Source: Paraphysomonas bandaiensis (taxonomy: Eukaryota; Chrysophyceae). From it: DNA of 64,000 nt. Position numbers and translations under genes: made by a program. The notes under the pieces are model-generated. The model worked only from the letters and a program-made list of their open reading frames with translations, made no database searches and was not told the origin of the DNA. Positions 1 to 11,100 of this stretch are shown piece by piece (the first letter of the stretch is position 1; the number at the start of each line of letters is the position of its first letter). Where the stretch lies: contig CBFFRP010000565.1 in NCBI GenBank assembly GCA_965644295.1, forward strand, positions 1 to 64,000, given 5' to 3'.

Positions 1-2
1 TG

Positions 3-2501
3 TTGAAATTTGCAAAGACCTGGTTAGGATTTAGGGAGATCAAGTTTTTTGGCTATTTGGTAAGGCATAATAGTTTCGAGCTCACGGACGATAGGAAAGA
101 GGCTTTATTGAAGATTCCTTTTCCAGAGAATGGAAATAGATGTAAGAAGATTAGATCTTTGTTGGGTCTGGGAGTATTCTTTGCCCCATTTGTTCAGAAT
201 TACTCAGATTTGGTTAAACATCTTACGGATATGACTAAGAGTAGTTTTAATTGGGAAGAAACGACATGGCAGCACGATTATAGGCAGGAGTTTGAAAACT
301 ATAAGAGTGGTTTGCAACAGTCTTGTGCTTTGTTTTATCCGAATTATGATCTTGAGTGGACACTTAGGACAGATGCCAGTGACTATGGAGTGGCAGGCAT
401 TCTTTTCCAGACTGTTGAGGGAACTGGGTCTAGTCCGATTCAACAGCAAACTATTGCTATCTGTTCCAAGAAATTGTCAGAGCAAGCCTTGAAGTGGTGT
501 ACTATTGAGAAGGAGGGTTTTGGTATATTCTATTCAGTCAAGAAATTTTCGTTTTATCTGAGAGGAAAGAAATTTACAATCGAGACGGACCACAACAACC
601 TTGTGTGGATGGAGGCATCAGAAGTTGCGAAGATAATTCGATGGAGAATTTATTTGCAGGATTTTGACTTTTTGATTCGTCATATCCCAGGGAAGAACAA
701 TGTGGTTGCGGATTGCTTGTCAAGATTGCTGTATTTGTCCGGATTTGTGGACGAAAGTGACGATTTCGACTCAGATGAAGTGAACTTCGTGACACTGCAT
801 AACATCTTTGAAAAAGACGATTTTGAGGACGAAGTGCAGGAGATCGCGCCACCTACGGAGGAGCAGAGGATAGATTATCATCAGGCTATCAAGGAGGTTC
901 ACAACGCGCAAGTAGGACACTGGGGTGCGAAAGAGACGTGGAAGCGTCTGTGTAAGCAATTTCCGGGACACGGCGTGCCTTTCAAGGTGGTTGCAGACTT
1001 CGTGGACGAATGTATCAACTGTCAGAAGAATAGGCGAGAGCTGAAGCAGCGATTGATTCCTATCACTAGACATTTAAAACCGCCTCATTCCAGGAGTGCT
1101 TTGGGAATTGACGCGGTTGCTATTACACCTGTTTCTAAATCTGGTTACACGCATATTGTGGTCATGGTTAATTTGTTTACGAAATTGGTGTACCTATATG
1201 CGGTGAAAGGAATGACAGCTATCAATTTAGCTACAGCAGTGTGGAAGTGCTGGTGTACATACGGGCTCACGGATATGATTATATCAGATATGGGTCCTGA
1301 TCTCAAATCAGAACTTTTCGCAGAACTGGTTAAGTTGTCAGGACTTCGTCATGTTTTTAGTATTGCCAACAGGCATGTCAATGGATGTGAGCGTATTATT
1401 AAGGAAGTGGTTCGTCACATCCGTGCTATTTGTTTTGACAAGCGAATCGAGGCTGATGCTGTTTTGGAGGACGAACTGTTACTTGCCACTATCATGTTCA
1501 TTCTGAATACCCACGAGAGTAGTGAGACGGGGTATTCTGCGTTCGAACTGACGTTTGGGTCCCAGGATTCTATCTATAAGAATCTTTTGGCTGCCCAGGG
1601 GAGAGACAATGATCCGTCTCATCAGCTGTTGAAAAGGCTGAACGATTACTTAGCTCTAGTTCGCCAGATATCAGCAGATTACCAGAAGTCTCTAGTTGAG
1701 AAACGAGCTGAAGCGGGTTTGGATCCTGCCAAACAAAACCAGTATTGTCCAGGCGATTTTGTTATGTTCGACGCTGGTGCTAAACCACATCCGAAATTAT
1801 CCTCGAGGATGAAGGGTCCTTTCGAAGTGGTACGGCAATACAAGAATGATGTTCAAATTCGAAACCTTCTTACCGGGGGAATTCGGGAATACTCTGTCTC
1901 TGATCTTGAGCCATTTTTCGGAGATAAGGAATCGGCTATTGAAGCGGCGATGCGAGACCATGAACAATTTAAGGTGGAGGAGATTCTTTCATATACGGGA
2001 GATTCACGAACCAAATCTACGATGGTCTTCAAGGTGAAGTATGCGGACGGCGATATCTTGGACATTCCATGGACACCGGATATTCAGTGTGAGGCATATT
2101 ATGATTTCTGTGAGTCTAGGCCTTACTTGCGGCACCTCGCATACGACTCGTTTACTGCGAAGCGTTTTATTTCTTCAATGAGGAAAGAGAATATCACAAC
2201 AGTGTCGGTTGGAGATACTGTCTATGTTGATCTCAGGTTCTACGGTGACCTGTGGTACGAGAGTCTTGGTTTACCGGATTATGCCACGGCCGCGTATGTC
2301 ATGGAATTCACGTACACCCATTGGTATCACAAGAATTCCAAACGCAAGATTAGCGCCCGTTTTAATCTCAACGGTTCCAACTATGCCTTCGACAACTATT
2401 TGGTCTATTGTTGGGGGTCCCAGAAGGATTTTGACCCTGCTCGCATGATTTTGGTTGATGCGTCGCTCGCTGCGGCTTATCCCAAAATTATTCAGGAGTA
2501 G
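3..2501 (+). CDS. Ty3/gypsy retrotransposon Pol, C-terminal part (RT thumb, RNase H, integrase, chromo-like tail)
   Basis: The reading frame is open through the left window edge, so the 5' part of Pol (protease, RT palm) lies outside. About 832 residues are visible. Residues ~1-90 are the end of RT; ~90-240 are the RNase H region, with the typical ending RHIPGKNNVVADCLSRL. An HHCC integrase zinc finger lies at ~297-341 (HNAQVGHWG followed by CINCQKN). The integrase core has D in GIDAV, D in SDMGPD and E in CERIIKE, so the catalytic triad looks intact. After the core, ~655-710 (KVEEILSYTGD, then DIPWTPD) resembles the chromodomain-like module at the end of many gypsy integrases. It is followed by ~120 residues of unassigned tail. 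No stop or frameshift interrupts the frame. The polypurine tract and LTR follow directly. Confidence 0.93.
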   Translation: MKFAKTWLGFREIKFFGYLVRHNSFELTDDRKEALLKIPFPENGNRCKKIRSLLGLGVFFAPFVQNYSDLVKHLTDMTKSSFNWEETTWQHDYRQEFENYKSGLQQSCALFYPNYDLEWTLRTDASDYGVAGILFQTVEGTGSSPIQQQTIAICSKKLSEQALKWCTIEKEGFGIFYSVKKFSFYLRGKKFTIETDHNNLVWMEASEVAKIIRWRIYLQDFDFLIRHIPGKNNVVADCLSRLLYLSGFVDESDDFDSDEVNFVTLHNIFEKDDFEDEVQEIAPPTEEQRIDYHQAIKEVHNAQVGHWGAKETWKRLCKQFPGHGVPFKVVADFVDECINCQKNRRELKQRLIPITRHLKPPHSRSALGIDAVAITPVSKSGYTHIVVMVNLFTKLVYLYAVKGMTAINLATAVWKCWCTYGLTDMIISDMGPDLKSELFAELVKLSGLRHVFSIANRHVNGCERIIKEVVRHIRAICFDKRIEADAVLEDELLLATIMFILNTHESSETGYSAFELTFGSQDSIYKNLLAAQGRDNDPSHQLLKRLNDYLALVRQISADYQKSLVEKRAEAGLDPAKQNQYCPGDFVMFDAGAKPHPKLSSRMKGPFEVVRQYKNDVQIRNLLTGGIREYSVSDLEPFFGDKESAIEAAMRDHEQFKVEEILSYTGDSRTKSTMVFKVKYADGDILDIPWTPDIQCEAYYDFCESRPYLRHLAYDSFTAKRFISSMRKENITTVSVGDTVYVDLRFYGDLWYESLGLPDYATAAYVMEFTYTHWYHKNSKRKISARFNLNGSNYAFDNYLVYCWGSQKDFDPARMILVDASLAAAYPKIIQE

Positions 2502-2512
2502 CTACGGCATCC

Positions 2513-2529
2513 GGGGGGGGGAGAAAGGG
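2513..2529 (+). other. Polypurine tract of the gypsy element
   Basis: Uninterrupted purine run (nine G, then AGAAAGGG) 11 bp after the Pol stop and 3 bp before the TG that opens the LTR. This is where the primer for plus-strand DNA synthesis sits in LTR retrotransposons. Confidence 0.8.
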
Positions 2530-2532
2530 TAA

Positions 2533-3565
2533 TGTAAAGCCGTGGGCTTTTATAACGCCCTTGGTAGTTTTATATGATGATATATATTGGTATAATAGGC
2601 GGTTATAGTATATGGAGAAGGAATGAACAAGTTTTATAAGTAGTTGATAGATTGAATTATTAGAGTGATCTAAAGGGAACGAAACAAGACTTACTAACCA
2701 TCATGGACACGACTTCTGTATTTCCTACGAGCTTTTCGACGGGGATGAGTAATACCAGCGTGATTAGGAGGAGGCATACGGCAGCGATTGGGGTTAGGAA
2801 GCAGTGATACACACAATTTCGTGGGCCTACGTGATTGCCACCCGTTGGTTTACACCTATATCCATATAGCAGTCGGTGTAACAGCGATTTGAGTTAGGAA
2901 ACATTGATTGGTACCACATGTGCGATATTCGTAGTCCATTCATCATTATGAGAAGCTTTCTGATGGTTTTGAACAGCTCTATGTGCTTGCTCATCGTTCC
3001 GGACTATGATATACGATTATTTTCCCATTATCACACACCATCGATTTTCTGTGGAATGGGGAGGAATTCGTAGGGTGCCATTGGGCACAGATGCATAGGT
3101 GTTCTAGGCATGCTGATGGTAAAATTTCCCTATGTATAGATGGCTAGGTCTGTTGTACACTGGTTCGCAGGAATGGCGATGTTTAACGGGTTGAAATGTG
3201 ATTGCAGTTGTCATGAAATGTGCTTGCAATTTTTGTGGATTCGAAGATTGTCATTTTTGGGTGTTTGTGGCTCGAAAATCGGCGATTTTCTGCAATTCTC
3301 AAAAATTGGGGATTTTTGGGTTTTTGGGACTCAAAAATCGGAGGTTTTTGGAAAAGACCTATTTAGGCGTATTTCAGGGGGTTTTTGACTATAAACGATG
3401 TAGGATATGAATCGTATGTAGTGTAGTACATGTTTGAGCATATTGTACGGTTGTGGTTGCATTCAATGTCCTGTGTATGAGGAGGAGTCTTTAGACTAGG
3501 GGTCTGTCTTTCGTTTTGCTTGTAACTTAGTTTTTTAATAATAATTCTCTATGAAATTAACATAG
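2533..3565 (+). repeat. 3' LTR of the gypsy element
   Basis: Starts TGTAAAGCCGTGGGCTTTTA right after the polypurine tract. Two other copies of this sequence occur in the window (from 43237 on +, and from 53971 leftward on -). Alignable blocks continue to at least ~3235, for example around GAAATGTGATTG. The 3' end is not certain: ~3565 (...ATTAACA) is suggested by a similar ending of the second copy near 44215. The 5' LTR is outside the window, so identity and target duplication cannot be judged. Within this LTR the motif GTTAGGAA recurs about 100 bp apart (~2795 and ~2895), suggesting an internal duplication. Confidence 0.75.
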
Positions 3566-3736
3566 TTGGTTGACTGATCTGTCTATTGGGAGCTTTAGAT
3601 TGCAGGATACAGGGGAGCTTGTGTTTCTGGCTGTTGGTTTCTTAAAGAGTTATTATTATAGCATTCTGTTTTGTTGTTTCGATAAACAACCATTTCATAT
3701 CTTTTCAGTGATCTTAGGTTGCAAGACCTGAGTTGT

Positions 3737-6392
3737 TCATAATGCTACAATCACACCCTTACGTTCTACAACTCTTGTTGTCTTATACAGAAGTCCGTCC
3801 TCATCATCAATATGATACGTTCCTTCTAAGCTGACATAGTCGGATGCAAGCTTGGGTCTAGCGGCCTCCCGCACTCGAAGAGCATCAATCTCTGCGAAAT
3901 ACTTCTCTGATCGTGATGGCGTTGACTCATCAGTCAATATATGGACTGTAATCACCACCTTGTTTGATTCAGGAAGATATACATGGTATCCTACCTTCTC
4001 ATCAGAGTAACCCATTAAATATCCAACTAGAGCCTTATCCTCCCAATCCTTTCGTCGATCCGCCTTCGGTGAAAGAACATAAGTTCGACACCCCCATACC
4101 CTAAGATATCTCAAATTTGGAGGCTCGCCCGTTAGAAACTCTATAGGAGACATATACCCTTTATCTGTTTTCGTTGGCAATCGAATCAAAATATATCTGG
4201 CTGCCATGTATGCATCCAGCCAAAATTGCGGTGGCAGTCCAGATTGGATTAGCATTGCAAGAGTCATCTCTCCAGCAGTTCTGAACTTCCTCTCCTCTAT
4301 GGCATTCATTTCTGGAGAGTCTGTTGAGCTCCACGTATGTTGATAGCACTCCTGTGTCCTAAGATACTGACGCAGCTCCTCACTGATTAATTCTCCTGCA
4401 CCATCGGCATGATAGTGCTCCATCTTGAGCTTGTACCTTCTAACATCTCCTCTAAATAGCTCTTTGAAGACTTCTAAGACCGCTTCCCCAGTTCTGTGGA
4501 CTAAACCCGTCGCCCAGAACATTTTGCTGGCATGATGCGTTACCTTTAACACATACCTCTCACCTCCTCTAGCAGGACAATTTAAGTACACAGCGATATC
4601 TGCTGAAAAATTCGGTCTAACGGAATTCTCGTCCTTCGTTCGGAAGCTGACTCGGGTTATCTTAGACCTGGCACACACATCACACAAACACTGATTTTTG
4701 TGTACCTTGGCTGTGAGGTGTTTCCGTTTCAACCCTGTACCCATGATGAGCATCCTCTTATGTGCCTCCACTAACGCATGTTTGTTGAAGTGACCCGCTC
4801 TCCGATGCAGCAACTCCAGCTCGTCCTCACCAGTCCTATCGCTAAGATTTACTTCACAATTACTCGGTGTAGACACATCTGGAAGCTCCAACAGCTGCTG
4901 AGTTGGAACTGCAGTCATTCCATTCTTCATGGGTCCCTCCAGTACCAGCTCACCAGTATTACAGTCATAAATTTGGATCCCATACCACACCGTGAATCGA
5001 TAGCCCATTTCGTTCAGCTTACGTCCGGAGCACAGGCATCGATTGATCTGATCTGAAATTTCTATGTCTCTCCATGCTCCACGGGAACCCACACTTGTGA
5101 TATGAATCTCTGATCCCTTCTTAGAGCCGTTTATCACCTTTGATGTATTCATATGAGTGTCAAGCATGGTCACATCATTCATCAAGAACATTGATGATGA
5201 ACAGCAGGTGTCAATATATGTATAATGCATGTCATCATTTACACTACATATATTCGTTTCATGTATATTGCATGACAATTTCATAACATCCTCGATCATA
5301 TTTGCTTCATCTTCATCAGAGAAATCTGCTGGTTCTCCACGCCGTATATTCTCTACTGTCAGCAGCCTTTTGTCCGGCTTCCTACCATGATTCTTCCCTT
5401 TCTCTCCTCTTCTAGAATGCTTTTTCTTCGTCGTTGGACAATCAGCAGCAAGATGTTCCAGAGACTTGCAATTTCTGCATCCCGTGTATTCAGCACTTCC
5501 AGGACGCTGCCCTGATATCTCTCCATCCTTCTTCCTCTGCTTCCTCCTGCACTGTTCAGTTGAATGGCTATGAGGAATTCCTTCTTTCCTGCAATATCTA
5601 CAGTTGCCCTTCTTACGCTTATCCCGTTCCGTTCGAGACCGTTTGCTCTTTTCAATGAAGTTCAGCTCCTCCACCTTCTTGCGTTTCCGCTCTAACGCAA
5701 TCCTTCCAGGAATGGTATCATCATACCGTTCTATCTTCCTTGATAATGTTGCATAATCAACATCATCAGGCATCAAATACAAAGCAACATTCAGAGGAGC
5801 ATATTCTTCATTCAACAGACCTTCTCGTAACCGTGTTATTTTTGAGAGCTCCGATATGTCCTGCTGCTGCTCCTGTAGCTCTTTCAGCAGTATTTCAAAC
5901 CGTATTATATAGTCCTTCGCAGTCTCCTCCGGACGCATACGGAAAGAGCCATACTGAGTCAACAGCTCACTGATCTTGTTTTGCTTCCCTCCCAAAGCAC
6001 TTCTTCAACTCATCAATCATAATATGCGCCTTAAACCTGTTGCTTCCACTTCCATCAGCCTTGAACCCTTTATGTAGAAGATGGAATTTCTGAAGCGCCT
6101 TCGAAGATGATTGCACTGCCTCTCTGCAGTACGAATACGCTATGGCATTCGCCTTCCAGTACTTCTTCACAGCCTGCCTGTAAGACTTCTCCTCCATTAA
6201 CGTGAGTGGCTGTTCCCCGAAGTCGCTCTCCTTCGGTGGTGGCTCCACAGCCACTTCACTTTGCTCTTTCCTCATGAGGAACGTTTCGAAGTCTTCAATC
6301 CATTGTTCAACATTGCTCTCATTAAACTGTGGCACTACTCCTCTATCCTCCTTCTCTCCTCCTCGCTCGCTACCATGTTGAGAAACGCTCAT
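3737..6392 (-). pseudogene. Ty1/copia retrotransposon Gag-protease-integrase, truncated before reverse transcriptase
   Basis: Read right to left. The Gag start is at 6392 (MSVSQHGSERGG), with a UBN2-like Gag region. The frame shifts by one base at about 5967-5995, in a G-rich stretch, where the second frame takes over and continues the same Gag fold. Two zinc knuckles follow: a CX2CX8HX4C and a classic CX2CX4HX4C (CRNCKSLEHLAADC). A protease-like YIDTCCSSSMF has Cys where the usual D-[ST]-G motif has Gly. Then come the GAG-pre-integrase HHCC finger (HRRAGHFNKH ... CDVC) and a copia integrase core with D (SADIAVY), D (HADGAGE) and E (NAIEERKFR), plus FWLDAYMAARYILIRLPTK and VWGCRTYV. The frame stops at 3737, just where the RT domain should begin. 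RT and RNase H are missing, so the copy cannot be autonomous. The shift could be programmed or a mutation. Confidence 0.88.
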
Positions 6393-7000
6393 TTTACACT
6401 AGATCACAGAGAGAATTTGTCGTAAGACTAGATAGATTTATTAGTATCGTTTACACGAAGTTGTGATAACCAACACTAACTCATTATAATCCCTGCATAA
6501 TATCCTACATATGCGAACCTCTCGTTACTGAACATATCTTGAACGATCAAACTATTTCAGTTTCTCAATATCATCACAGCATTTGTACATCACTATATTT
6601 CACTGTATTCTCGTACATTGTCTTGAAGTGACATACTGAATATACTAGAATAAGATCCATATTCTAATAGATTCGTGTCAAATGCTCTAATCTTTTCCAT
6701 TGATAATTTAAAAATAAGATTCATAGCTAGTCCTAGTATTTAGTAAAGATACACTTTGCTTTCGTAGAGATAAAGATTGATTATATATACTTCACATGAA
6801 GGATAAACCCTAATAGTATGATAGCAAGACACGTTTGAACAGTGCGCTAGCACCACACAAGTGTGCGAATCTTGTACAGTCGCGTGTCTTATATAGTTTG
6901 GTAATTATTTAGTTATTTGATATTTTATTGTATACATGTAATGTATTCGCGCGTCAACGGATATACGTGATTCAATGAATCTTAATATTTAATACAGCTG
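6393..7000 (-). repeat. Leader and probable 5' LTR region of the copia relic
   Basis: This stretch is upstream of the copia Gag start. On the - strand TTGGTTATCACAAC (6460-6473) loosely resembles the TGGTATCA-type primer-binding site of copia elements, which would put the LTR end near 6474. A TATATAAG-like box lies at ~6885-6895 on -. With no second LTR in view, the limits cannot be proven. Confidence 0.3.
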
Positions 7001-8163
7001 GTTATTCGGTGTATTTATCATTCAAAGTTTATATTATGGTGCACTGATAAAGTGAGTTATATGCTAGAGCAGAGATATTATTGTTGTGATCAGTGATATA
7101 AAAAGCAAAGAAAACGACGTGGTAAATACAAGTGGAATTCGTTACCACGACCATGTTCAGAAGGATGACGAAAGCGTCAGGGTATATTGAATGCTTCCTG
7201 GGTACTTGATGATGGAGGAGTTTGATGCTCTTCAGCAAGCGCCGATTTTATATCTTTACAATTATGACTCTGAAGAATCTACGATCCAGAGACCTTAAAT
7301 GGGTATTGAGGAGCAAATTAACAACCTTGATGTTCATAGAGAATATACTGAGGGCCATCCTGAGTCTCCTGCTATTTTGGAGATACCTGTTTATGCGATA
7401 CTCATCGCTATGATTAACTATTTGAGTGTGTGTAATGGAATAGTATCATTGAATAGCGATGCCTTACTTTTATTTATTCATCAATATGGCATGATACATA
7501 TGAATAAATTTTCACGAGTATTTTTGAACTAAAGTAGGAACTACCACACGGGTTTGTCGATGGCAATGAAGAGTAAGTCCAGTCGGGTAGGAGCTATTGA
7601 ATTGAAAAGGTTCAAGCATGGAATGTGAATCCCTGGTGCAACTGGGTTGTTTTCATATACCTTTTTCTAAAAGCCAGCAACAGAATTGAAGGAGATTAAT
7701 TGGCCATTATTACCTATTACAGTAATTTCAATGTCAATATTTGGACTATTCTAGATTATAATTGCAGTTATTGTCTTTGGAGTGGTCTTAAAGGTCATTT
7801 GAAAGACTCGCACTAATTCTTTTGTGAGCACGGTGCTTTTACAACAAAATTATTATTTTGCTGCTATATACAAAAGTGTTTATATGAAGGCTCTTACAAT
7901 TTTTACATTATTAACTCCAGAATTACACAGCAGTTGACGGGCGCCGGCCGATATACAGTGTTGTACAAGGAACATGTTAAACCGAAACGATCTTCTGAAC
8001 CTTTATTAATATCGAAATTGCTTTTTACAAATGATCGCATTTCAAGAATAAAAACAAGCAACTCACTACCATAGTAAATATTATAACAAAACACTAACTA
8101 TAAATATTCAACACACATTTAAGCTATTGATATGATACGTAATGATTACTTGTTCAGAGAACA
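7001..8163. other. Intergenic, no gene recognised
   Basis: AT-rich spacer between the copia relic and the 3' end of the BEACH gene. A short open frame at 7299-7532 (+), starting MGIEEQINNLDVHREY, has no recognisable domain, no supporting exons and is probably chance. The 3' UTR of the BEACH gene should lie at the right end. Confidence 0.5.
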
Positions 8164-11100
8164 CTAAAGAATACCAATTTCTTCGAGTTTTCTCTGTAAC
8201 CTTTGGCGAAGATATTCAGAATCCTGTGCAAATACTCTTATTTCACCCGCTTCCGAGCCTACAATCAGATGCCTTTCATTTTTCGTTAAATATAAGGATC
8301 GGATTGGTGAATTCAATATCATTCGATCCCCTTCACTGTCTTCAATCATTCCGTCCAACACAGCCTCAAGGCCTTTACGGGGTCCATCGTTAGCTAACTC
8401 GAGAGTATGAACCTGATATTTAGCAGTTAGAACATTGAATCACATTATATTACATAACCTTACCCAACGAAAAACAACAAGGCAATTTTCTCCCCCAGTT
8501 ATTAACACCTGCCCATCTTCAGAGGGGGCAAATGCATATAAGCGTTCACGGATATCTTTCGTGGCTATCAATCTACCGTTGATTGTGTACGTGCAAAGCA
8601 GATGTTCATCAATCAAATATACGACAACATACGACTCACGAGTCACGCACACCCAATGAATTCTTCTACGTGAGGCAGAGGATCCATTTGCCTGTCTCTC
8701 GGAGGTGAAGCCACATTCCTGTTGTGATTGCACAGCACGCATGGGCGAGGAAGCCCCTACCAAAATACTGCGGGTGTAAGATCCTTCACGCAATGAGTGC
8801 ACAATAACAGTTCCATCTTCCGAACCACTGACGACCACGTCTAGCTCAGTACTAACTGAGACGGATGTCACCGCGTCGTCATGACCGTAGAGAACATGCG
8901 CAGGAGAAGGTCCCAGAGGCATGTCTCGCGAAGTGTGAACATCCCAGATCATCAACGTGCAGTCACGAGATCCGGTCACCAACCAAGTTCTTCCGAAATC
9001 AGATGCAAGCGTGAGACATGTGACAGCGTCTTTATGGGATGAGACAGATTGAATCAATCTTCCAGTGTCGATAGCTGTTACCTTGAACGTGTGGTCCCAG
9101 TGTCCACAGCTGAACAGCATTTTGCTGCCATGATGAACAGCAAACAATTGAGAAGACAGATGTTCATCTGTGGTTCTAGTTCTCCCCCGTCTCCTGGAAT
9201 TATAGCTTATTGTCCTCACTCGATTCCCAGTAGTTGCTGAGGTCGAGGCATTGCTTGATGGCATGCTCTTTCGCGTCATTCCCACGCTTCCAACAGATGA
9301 TATGGGGGGCTCTGGGAGAACCTCTTTGAATACTTCCGTATCACCCGCAGTCGAGGACTGGTCAGACCGAGACGGCGAAGAAATTGGTTTCACTGCTGCC
9401 GGTGTGGAGAGGCGCTTCGCAGTCATTCGTTTGATATCTCGTTCAAGCCGAACAAACTCTTTCTTTGGCACTGGTTCAGCCTAAATCCAGTAAATCATTA
9501 AATAGTTTTTCAAAAAAAAATAAAAATAAACCTTTGCCGCATCTTCACCCGCCTCTTGGCTGGTTAGAGCTGGTTGGGACACAAGAATTTGATTGAAAAA
9601 TGGAACTCCGACGCGTTTGTCCCGCACAGAACTATTCGATGAGTATGAAGACATCATTGAAAATGCCCCAGTGCCAGATGCCAGCCTTACGTTTATAGTT
9701 AGACAACGAAAAGTGAGATTGAATCACTTACCCATGAGAGAGTTCTAGCGCAGCGACATCAATTTTCATTTTATACGGTGGAACCACATCAGGAGCCAGA
9801 GATTGCCACATATGATTACCTATTATTCGAGAAGTATCAACAGTGATTAGCCTCTCTGCTGTCTCAGCAATGAACACAACAGGCCAAACCGATATTTTGT
9901 ACGATCTGAAGCACAAAATTTTTCTCGGTTTGTCAGGAAGAACACCGCCTTTCATAATCGTATCTGCGCCCGGAACTACAGACGCTATTGGCCACGCAAT
10001 GTCAGCAGCGTCAATAGGATATCTCTGCGGGTGAGGCCGAGAGAACAATTGGGCAGGAGTTTGTCCGAATTCAGCGATTTGATTAACATACTGGTCGTAG
10101 AGACTCTTGTCTTTCTCCAGAAGTTCGTCAAGATCAACAGCATCAGCATATGTTAGATGAAAAAAAACATTGCACGCACTGACGGTCGCGTCATTGCCAC
10201 CGGTGCGCATATATGGTGGTCTTTGCTTGTACCCGAATACCAAGTCAATCCAGTGATGAAGGTTTTTGCTTACGTACTCGCTTTCTAACGCCTTTCTATT
10301 TAACCTGACGAACTCAAATGGATCTGAAGCCCAGGGAGGCAGTACAATATCACTGACGGTCTTTCGAGAACTTGTTTTTCGACCAAGATCTAACTTATTC
10401 ACATTCTCAAAAATTTCAGGTAAGAAAAAGAATTCAGGAACCAGTTCTTTGACATCGGTTGGGTTGTTGGTGCATCCAGTCCAGGCAGCAGAGATCGAAT
10501 CAAATAGACGATCTGTTTTATCGAATTTTCCTTCTTGGAGCTGTACGTGCAGGGATGTAAAGGGCTCAACTCTCATTAAATACCACAGAACGAACCCAGC
10601 TGTTGAATAATGAGATCCAAAATGAAACGGAGGTAATGCAGGTCCCATATCAACATCGCCATTTAAAGACATCTGGTACATAAGGTTAATATCTTCGTAT
10701 TTATGCATGATCTCCTCGCGTTGTTTAGCACGCTGTGCGCCCATTGGCCAGCGCAAATCTCGATAGGTGGACGGCTCACGCAGTTTCAACTCATGCGAAA
10801 CATAGTCTGCTATAACCCACGGGAATACAGGGTACTGTCCAAGGTCATTGTAGGATCGCCCTGCAATCGTATTCAATTGCATCAGATATTCAAAGTTAGA
10901 TATTTCTCTAGTTTCCCATGCCCTTGTCAAAAGCGTAGTTGAACCAGGCAGTGTCATTTCCTGAATAATGTGTTGGGGCTTGTGTCCAAAGAACGGTGCA
11001 ATATGCGGTGGCTTTACTACATTCCGTATTACAAATATGAACTGTAGAGCTGTCGCTCTTGAGTGAAGATTGATGAACACAGCTTTCCTGGACGTTAAAA

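Noticed and set aside
7299-7532. Open frame of 77 codons starting MGIEEQINNL
   Set aside because: No domain, no splice partners, AT-rich spacer; cannot be told from chance.
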